The notes beneath the pieces were generated by a model. The model ran no database searches and was not told where the DNA came from. It saw only the letters and a program-made list of their open reading frames with translations. From NCBI GenBank assembly GCA_025458125.1, contig JALOTA010000010.1, positions 1-50,446 on the forward strand: DNA of 50,446 nucleotides, read 5' to 3'. The stretch is from Hyphomicrobium sp. (GTDB lineage Bacteria; Pseudomonadota; Alphaproteobacteria; Rhizobiales; Hyphomicrobiaceae). This document shows positions 45,154-50,446 of this stretch, one piece after another (position 1 is the first letter of the stretch; each line of letters opens with the position of its first letter). Position numbers and translations under genes: made by a program.

Positions 45154-46641
45154 CTATTCGATCCCGAGCTTCTTTTTCAGGATCTCGTTGACGGCTGCCG
45201 GGTTGGCCTTGCCGCCGGACGACTTCATGACCTGACCGACGAACCAACCGAGCAGGTTCGGCTTCGCCTTGGCCTGCTCCGCCTTGTCCGGATTGGCGGC
45301 CAGAATTTCGTCGACGGCCTTCTCGATGGCCCCGGCATCGGTGACCTGCTTCATGCCGCGCGCTTCGACGATCTCGGCCGGATCGCCGCCTTCGGTCCAG
45401 ACGATCTCGAACAGGTCCTTGGCGATCTTGCCCGAGATGACCCCCGATGAAATGAGATCGACGAGACCGCCCAGTTGCTGTGCCGCTACCGGCGACTGCG
45501 CGATGTCGCGGCCTTCCTTGTTGAGCCGGCCGAACAGCTCGTTGATCACCCAGTTGGCGGCCAGCTTGCCGTCGCGCCCTCTGGCAACGGCCTCGAAGTA
45601 ATCGGCGTTCGCCCTCTCGGCGACGAGCACGCCCGCGTCGTAGGCCGACAGAGCATAATCCTTCATGAAGCGCGCCCGCTTCTCGTCGGGCAGTTCCGGC
45701 AGATGCCGGGCCAGATCGTCCACCCACTGCTGCTGAAGTTCGAGCGGCAGAAGATCGGGGTCGGGGAAGTAACGATAGTCGTGCGCCTCTTCTTTGGAAC
45801 GCATCGAACGCGTCTCGCCCTTGCCGGGATCGAACAGCCGGGTCTCCTGATCGATCTTGCCGCCGTCTTCCAGAATGTCGATCTGACGCCGCGCCTCCAC
45901 CTCGATCGCCTGACCGATGAAACGGATCGAATTGACGTTCTTGATCTCGCATCGCGTGCCGAGCGCTTCACCGGGCCGGCGCACGGATACGTTCACGTCG
46001 GCGCGCAGATTGCCCTTCTCCATGTCGCCGTCCGACGTCTCCAGATAGCGCAGGATGGTGCGCAGCTTGGTGACGTAAGCCTGCGCTTCCTTGGCCGAAC
46101 GCATGTCGGGCCGGGAGACGATTTCCATGAGCGCCACGCCGGACCGGTTGAGATCGACGTAGGAGTAATCGGGGTGCTGGTCGTGGATCGACTTTCCGGC
46201 ATCCTGTTCCAGATGCAGGCGCTCGATGCCGACTGTCTTGGTCTCGCCGTCGAACTCGATTTCGATCTGCCCTTCGCCGACCACGGGCTGCTTGTATTGC
46301 GAAATCTGGTAGCCCTGCGGCAGATCCGGATAGAAATAGTTCTTCCGGTCGAACACGCTCCTCAGGTTGATCGCCGCCTTCAATCCGAGCCCAGTGCGCA
46401 CCGCCTGCGCCACGCATTCCCGGTTGATCACCGGCAGCATCCCCGGCATCGCCGCATCGACGAGTGAAACATGGCTGTTCGGCGCGCCGCCGAACGCCGT
46501 CGAGGATCCCGAAAACAATTTCGATCGCGAAGCGACCTGCGCATGAACCTCCATGCCGATGACCACTTCCCAATCGCCCGTCGCTCCCGGGATCAGCTTG
46601 GAAGTCTTCGACTTGGCATCAGTCGTGTCTGCGCGCGCCAT
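45154..46641 (-). CDS. gatB: Aspartyl/glutamyl-tRNA amidotransferase subunit B
   Basis: GatB is the kinase/transamidase subunit of GatCAB, which converts Glu-tRNA-Gln and Asp-tRNA-Asn to the amidated forms. The 495-residue protein has [18 protein letters not shown] near the start, the catalytic region [28 protein letters not shown] and ISRPDMRS-like [12 protein letters not shown], plus the YqeY-type tail [19 protein letters not shown]. gatA and gatC are not in the window. It is transcribed alone here. Confidence 0.96.
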   Translation of the reverse strand: MARADTTDAKSKTSKLIPGATGDWEVVIGMEVHAQVASRSKLFSGSSTAFGGAPNSHVSLVDAAMPGMLPVINRECVAQAVRTGLGLKAAINLRSVFDRKNYFYPDLPQGYQISQYKQPVVGEGQIEIEFDGETKTVGIERLHLEQDAGKSIHDQHPDYSYVDLNRSGVALMEIVSRPDMRSAKEAQAYVTKLRTILRYLETSDGDMEKGNLRADVNVSVRRPGEALGTRCEIKNVNSIRFIGQAIEVEARRQIDILEDGGKIDQETRLFDPGKGETRSMRSKEEAHDYRYFPDPDLLPLELQQQWVDDLARHLPELPDEKRARFMKDYALSAYDAGVLVAERANADYFEAVARGRDGKLAANWVINELFGRLNKEGRDIAQSPVAAQQLGGLVDLISSGVISGKIAKDLFEIVWTEGGDPAEIVEARGMKQVTDAGAIEKAVDEILAANPDKAEQAKAKPNLLGWFVGQVMKSSGGKANPAAVNEILKKKLGIE

Positions 46642-46736
46642 GGCTTCGTCCTGCCTTGGTCAATGTTGAGATGAGGAAACTCTGGTTATCCCACCGGGAC
46701 GGGGCAGGCAACCCGCGGCCGTCGAGGCGGCCGGGC

Positions 46737-47714
46737 TCACGGGGGCGTCGGTGCGAGGTACTTCAGCGCGGCTGTCGAAACCGCACCGCCGACGACGCAA
46801 GGTATGCCGAGTTGCACCTGCCCCATCGCGCTTGCCGCAACGCATCCAAGCGCCAGAGCGGTTTGTCCCGCCTGACCCCACCAGGAATAATTGCGGGCAC
46901 TCTGGGGACCTTTGGCCTTCAACTCGTCGATGGCAGCCACCGCATCGCGCCGGATTTTGGCCGTCTCGAAGGTTTCTGCTGCCAGGATCACTTCACGCAG
47001 ATTGGTCCGCGCAATCTCACTTTCCTGCATATTCATCTGCGCCTTCAGGACATCGAGCAGTTCCTTGTCGCGCGTTGCGTTGGATGCCAGCGTCCATTTT
47101 GCCATCGCGGCGATCGTCAACTTCTCGACGCTGTCGCCTTCCTTCATCCAGGCGAGCGCGGAAACGATCCGCCCGACCGCGACCTCCGATCCGCTTCCGA
47201 AATAGAAACCCCAATGACTGTCGAGAACGAACGATCCTTCATCGAGCGGCAACTCGAACAGCGTCTTGCCGTCCCCATAAAGATACTTGTCGATGAGCAC
47301 CTGACGGGCCGGCATCCGCTCGGAGAACGCCGAAAGCACCTGCTTCCAGTTGGGCAACCCGGAGAACGCGATCGCCTTGATCAGAATGACCTGGTCTTCG
47401 GGCGGCATGGGAAACATCTGCGCGACGAGGCGCGGAGCTTCGTCGGGATTGGTCCCCAGCACGCCGGCGATGAACCCAACCTGGAGACCCGCCTGATCTA
47501 GTTCGCGCAGCAGGCCATATTCGCCCATGGCCTTCACCGCAGCCGGTAGTTTCCCTGGATCCGGTTCGGACCTGTAGGCGTTGATCCATTTCAGAACGGC
47601 CTCGGCGCGCGGAAACGGCTCCTCCGCTGGACGTGTTTTTTTGGCCGCCGCGATGGCCGCAGCCGGCATCAGCGCGATCAGCAGAACCGCAATGAAACGC
47701 GACAGACTGCCCAT
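46737..47714 (-). CDS. Secreted protein of unknown function
   Basis: This 325-residue protein has a signal peptide (MGSLSRFIAVLLIALMPAAA, cleaved near residue 24). The mature part reads as mostly alpha-helical, with repeated hydrophobic/charged turns and a hydrophobic stretch near the end (TALALGCVAASAMGQVQLGI) that may be a membrane anchor. GGAGGAAC directly precedes the ATG at 47714, deciding the start: the longer frame extends antisense into uvrC. No named family was recognised. Confidence 0.75.
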   Translation of the reverse strand: MGSLSRFIAVLLIALMPAAAIAAAKKTRPAEEPFPRAEAVLKWINAYRSEPDPGKLPAAVKAMGEYGLLRELDQAGLQVGFIAGVLGTNPDEAPRLVAQMFPMPPEDQVILIKAIAFSGLPNWKQVLSAFSERMPARQVLIDKYLYGDGKTLFELPLDEGSFVLDSHWGFYFGSGSEVAVGRIVSALAWMKEGDSVEKLTIAAMAKWTLASNATRDKELLDVLKAQMNMQESEIARTNLREVILAAETFETAKIRRDAVAAIDELKAKGPQSARNYSWWGQAGQTALALGCVAASAMGQVQLGIPCVVGGAVSTAALKYLAPTPP

Positions 47715-47882
47715 AGTTCCTCCGGCCCCGGCCGGCGAATGAGGCGACCCGCGCCGTGGCGCTTTTGTGGCGCAATCGTGTGACCGTTGATCCAAACGGG
47801 CGGGCCCGGAAGGCAGCGCGGCCGGAAAAGCCCCTGCGATACCGATCTTGACCCCACCGGCCGCCCGGACGATGTAACCAGC

Positions 47883-49817
47883 ATGTCCGACGAAAACACA
47901 ACCGGTCAGTTCCCAGAGCCGGACGGCGGCCCGCCGCCTCCGGTCGGGCCGGACGTCATTGCCGGCTATCTCAAAACGCTGACCACCCAGCCGGGCGTCT
48001 ACAGGATGCTCGATGCCGGTGGAAACGTGCTGTACGTCGGCAAGGCGCGCAGTCTCAAGGCCCGCGTTTCGAGCTACGCCCGCGGGCATGGGCATTCCAA
48101 CCGCATCGCGAGGATGATCTCCGAGACGGCGTCGATGGAGTTCGTCACGGTTCGCACCGAAGCGGAAGCGTTGCTGCTGGAAGCCAACCTCATCAAGCGC
48201 TTCCGGCCCCGCTTCAACGTGCTGATGCGAGACGACAAGTCGTTCCCCTACATCCTGATCCGTCGCGACACTCCAGCACCTCAGATCCTCAAGCACCGGG
48301 GCGCACGCACCATCAAGGGCGACTATTTCGGTCCGTTCGCCTCCGCAGGTGCCGTGACGCGCGCGATCAGCATGCTTCAGCGGGCATTTCTCCTGCGCTC
48401 GTGTTCCGACAGCGTTTTCGAAGGCCGCACCCGCCCCTGCCTGCTTTTTCAGATCAAGCGCTGCGCCGGTCCGTGCACCCACGAGATCCCGGATGCCGAT
48501 TATCAGGCGCTGGTCGAGGAAGCCGTCCGCTTCCTGCGCGGCGAAAGTCAGTCTGTCCGCGAAATGTATCAGCGATTGATGCAGGACGCGTCCGATGCAC
48601 TCGAGTTCGAGCGCGCCGCGAAATACAGGAACCGGCTGTGGGCGCTGGCCCATGTGCAGGCCGATCAGGCCATCAATCCCGACAACATCGAGGAAGCCGA
48701 CGTCTTTGCCGCGCACCAGGAAGGCGGCCAGACCTGTATTCAGGTCTTCTTCTTCCGTGCCGGCCAGAACTGGGGAAACCGGGCCTACTATCCCAAGGCC
48801 GATAAAGCGCTCCCCGTGGAAGACGTGCTCTCATCATTCGTCGCTCAATTCTACGACGACAAGCCCGTCCCGCGCCTGATCCTGCTGAGCCACGATTTCG
48901 ACGATCGCTCTCTCATGGCCGAAGCGCTCTCCACCAAGGCCGAGCGCAAGGTGGACATTCGCGTGCCCAGCCGCGGCACGAAATCAGGCCTTGTCGATCA
49001 TGCCCTCGCCAACGCCCGGGAAGCCCTAGGACGAAAGCTCGCGGAAACCTCGTCGCAGACCCGGCTTCTGGAGGGCATGCAGGAACGCTTCGGTCTGACC
49101 GAATGCCCTCGTCGCATCGAAGTCTACGACAACAGCCACGTATCGGGCAGCGCGGCTGTCGGCGCCATGATCGTCGCCGGTCCCGAAGGCTTCGTCAAAA
49201 GCGCCTACCGCAAGTTCAACATCAAGTCGCCCGACATAGCGCCCGGCGACGACTACGCCATGATGCGCGAAGTTCTGACTCGGCGGTTCAAGCGCCTGTC
49301 GGAATCGATTGCGGCGCCCGCATCCTCGGAGCCGGCCGCGGATGCCGAGCCGGTTTTCCCCGATCGTCCCGATCTTGTTCTGATCGACGGCGGAGCCGGA
49401 CAACTGGCCGTGGCGCAGGAGGTCCTTGCGGAAGTCGGCCTGGACGACATCCCCCTCGTCGGCGTTGCTAAAGGCCCCGATCGCGATGCCGGCCGCGAGC
49501 ACTTCCACGTTCCAGGGCGCGTGCAACCGTTCATGCTCGAGGCCCGCGACCCCGTTCTCTATTTCATCCAGCGGTTGCGCGATGAAGCCCACAGGTTCGC
49601 AATCGGCACGCATCGCGCGAAACGCTCGAAAGCGATCAGTGCCAACCCGCTGGACGAAATCGACGGCATTGGTCCGGCTCGCCGCCGCGCACTCATGAAC
49701 CACTTCGGCTCAGCCAAATCCGTCTCGAAGGCGGGCGTCGAGGACCTCAAGGCCGTCGACGGGATTTCTGCCGAGATGGCACAGAAGGTCTACGACTTTT
49801 TCCATGAGCGCAGATGA
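47883..49817 (+). CDS. uvrC: Excinuclease ABC subunit C
   Basis: UvrC makes both incisions in nucleotide excision repair. The 644-residue protein has the GIY-YIG nuclease domain ([19 protein letters not shown], about residues 38-56), a central cysteine cluster (CAGPCTHEI), the UVR motif that binds UvrB ([13 protein letters not shown]), the RNase-H-like second nuclease ([20 protein letters not shown] and [11 protein letters not shown]) and the C-terminal helix-hairpin-helix pair ([17 protein letters not shown]). The start at 47883 gives the usual N-terminus. It is divergent from the secreted-protein gene. Confidence 0.96.
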   Translation: MSDENTTGQFPEPDGGPPPPVGPDVIAGYLKTLTTQPGVYRMLDAGGNVLYVGKARSLKARVSSYARGHGHSNRIARMISETASMEFVTVRTEAEALLLEANLIKRFRPRFNVLMRDDKSFPYILIRRDTPAPQILKHRGARTIKGDYFGPFASAGAVTRAISMLQRAFLLRSCSDSVFEGRTRPCLLFQIKRCAGPCTHEIPDADYQALVEEAVRFLRGESQSVREMYQRLMQDASDALEFERAAKYRNRLWALAHVQADQAINPDNIEEADVFAAHQEGGQTCIQVFFFRAGQNWGNRAYYPKADKALPVEDVLSSFVAQFYDDKPVPRLILLSHDFDDRSLMAEALSTKAERKVDIRVPSRGTKSGLVDHALANAREALGRKLAETSSQTRLLEGMQERFGLTECPRRIEVYDNSHVSGSAAVGAMIVAGPEGFVKSAYRKFNIKSPDIAPGDDYAMMREVLTRRFKRLSESIAAPASSEPAADAEPVFPDRPDLVLIDGGAGQLAVAQEVLAEVGLDDIPLVGVAKGPDRDAGREHFHVPGRVQPFMLEARDPVLYFIQRLRDEAHRFAIGTHRAKRSKAISANPLDEIDGIGPARRRALMNHFGSAKSVSKAGVEDLKAVDGISAEMAQKVYDFFHERR

Positions 49818-50338
49818 CCGCCCGTCCGGTCCAGAACGAGAGCGAGTTGGAGCAGAACGGGAAACGCGACGGCCCACACCATGCCGATGATAAGGAGGCT
49901 CTGCCAGACCGGTTCGCCGAGTTCCAGTGCACCGAGTTTCGACCCGGCGTAATAGGAAGGGCCGCTGGCCACCGCACCGAACACGCAGGCCAGCAAGACC
50001 CGGCCCTTCAGCCACGCAAGGCTGACGTTCACCAGCGTCGCGAAAGCGGCCCACAGTCCGATCATGAAAGCGGGTGGCAAACCGCCGGGCGTCGCCAGTG
50101 GCGAATAACGCGTTGCTCCGGCAGCCATGTGAACGGCCTCGACGACGACGCCTAGCGCGATCGCAGCGGCTATCAGGAGTAGTTCGGCACGCCGGCCGCT
50201 TGACGGCGTAAGGGCAAGATGAAGCGAGACCGCGGCCAGGGACGGCAAGACCGCCAGCAGGTAGAGGCCATGAGACGCAAGCGTCGCCACCGCGAACCAG
50301 GCCGCATAGCTCGCGGCAACATTCAAGAAAACCAGCAT
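49790..50338 (-). CDS. DUF2878-like membrane protein
   Basis: This 182-residue protein has about five or six hydrophobic segments and resembles DUF2878 ([16 protein letters not shown] and [19 protein letters not shown] are the parts I match to it). The function is unknown. The 3' end overlaps the uvrC end by 28 bases in convergent orientation. GAGGG lies about 5 bases upstream of the ATG at 50338. The same frame stays open to the window edge without a start codon, so a longer product cannot be fully excluded. Confidence 0.65.
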   Translation of the reverse strand: MLVFLNVAASYAAWFAVATLASHGLYLLAVLPSLAAVSLHLALTPSSGRRAELLLIAAAIALGVVVEAVHMAAGATRYSPLATPGGLPPAFMIGLWAAFATLVNVSLAWLKGRVLLACVFGAVASGPSYYAGSKLGALELGEPVWQSLLIIGMVWAVAFPVLLQLALVLDRTGGHLRSWKKS

Positions 50339-50446
50339 CGATCCCTCGGATCTATCGAGATACCATACGCGCCCCGCATCGAGAGCGATGACTGACCCAT
50401 TGACGAATGTGCCGCCCGGGTGGTCATAAGAGCATGTTGCCGCTGG

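Noticed and set aside
46737..48716. A long minus-strand frame of 659 codons covering the start of uvrC
   Set aside because: Only its last 325 codons form a protein with a signal peptide and ribosome binding site. The rest is antisense to well-conserved uvrC.
1..50446. Mobile elements, prophage or CRISPR arrays
   Set aside because: I saw no transposase, integrase, phage gene, regularly spaced repeat or attachment-site duplication next to the two tRNA genes.

Overview
The window reads as a chromosomal segment of a GC-rich alphaproteobacterium, most likely order Hyphomicrobiales (Rhizobiales). The reasons are the order of housekeeping genes (recR, DUF2585 membrane protein, ybaB, dnaX, a small SRP RNA, lspA, a lipoprotein, two M16 peptidases, lipA), a DnaX without the usual zinc-module cysteines, and bacterial betaine-lipid genes. 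I cannot name a genus from the sequence alone. There is no phage, transposase, integrase or CRISPR array. Most of the window is vertically inherited core genome with accessory islands between.

Layout. 1-3.0 kb: tRNA-Gln, then a tight pair of an AstE/aspartoacylase-like zinc hydrolase and an ATP-grasp ligase resembling the pheganomycin ligase PGM1. 3.2-7.4 kb: sbcD-sbcC with a 4-base overlap. 7.4-14.5 kb, minus strand: truA, a small secreted protein, fmt, def, a GT4 glycosyltransferase, a MATE exporter, recR, a DUF2585 membrane protein, ybaB, then dnaX and the SRP RNA up to 16.55 kb. 16.7-20.8 kb, plus strand: lspA, a lipoprotein, an active M16 peptidase and its inactive partner, then terminators. 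21-22 kb: lipA.

22-29 kb is an inorganic-carbon island: a LysR regulator divergent from dabB-dabA (energy-coupled CO2/bicarbonate uptake), then a cysD without cysN and a BASS-family sodium symporter. 29-34.1 kb is a minus-strand lipid-remodelling operon: a PlcP-like metallophosphoesterase, an Agt-like GT4 glycosyltransferase, btaA, btaB and a GT21-like glycosyltransferase. A Pho-box-like site lies upstream. Together these genes would strip phosphate headgroups from phospholipids and rebuild the diacylglycerol into betaine lipids and glycolipids.

34.3-39.6 kb is accessory: small membrane proteins, a MarC protein, a secreted coiled-coil protein with a strong hairpin in its leader, a decayed short-chain dehydrogenase beside an intact one, and a winged-helix protein followed by a Mur-ligase-like enzyme that lacks the UDP-substrate domain. 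39.65 kb is tRNA-Ser. 39.9-50.4 kb holds small secreted proteins and lipoproteins, a glutathione transferase and quinone oxidoreductase pair, a double-length DedA protein, gatB, an unknown secreted protein, uvrC and a DUF2878-like membrane protein.

Starts were chosen by family alignment from memory and visible ribosome binding sites. No database search was possible, so family names rest on recognised motifs.
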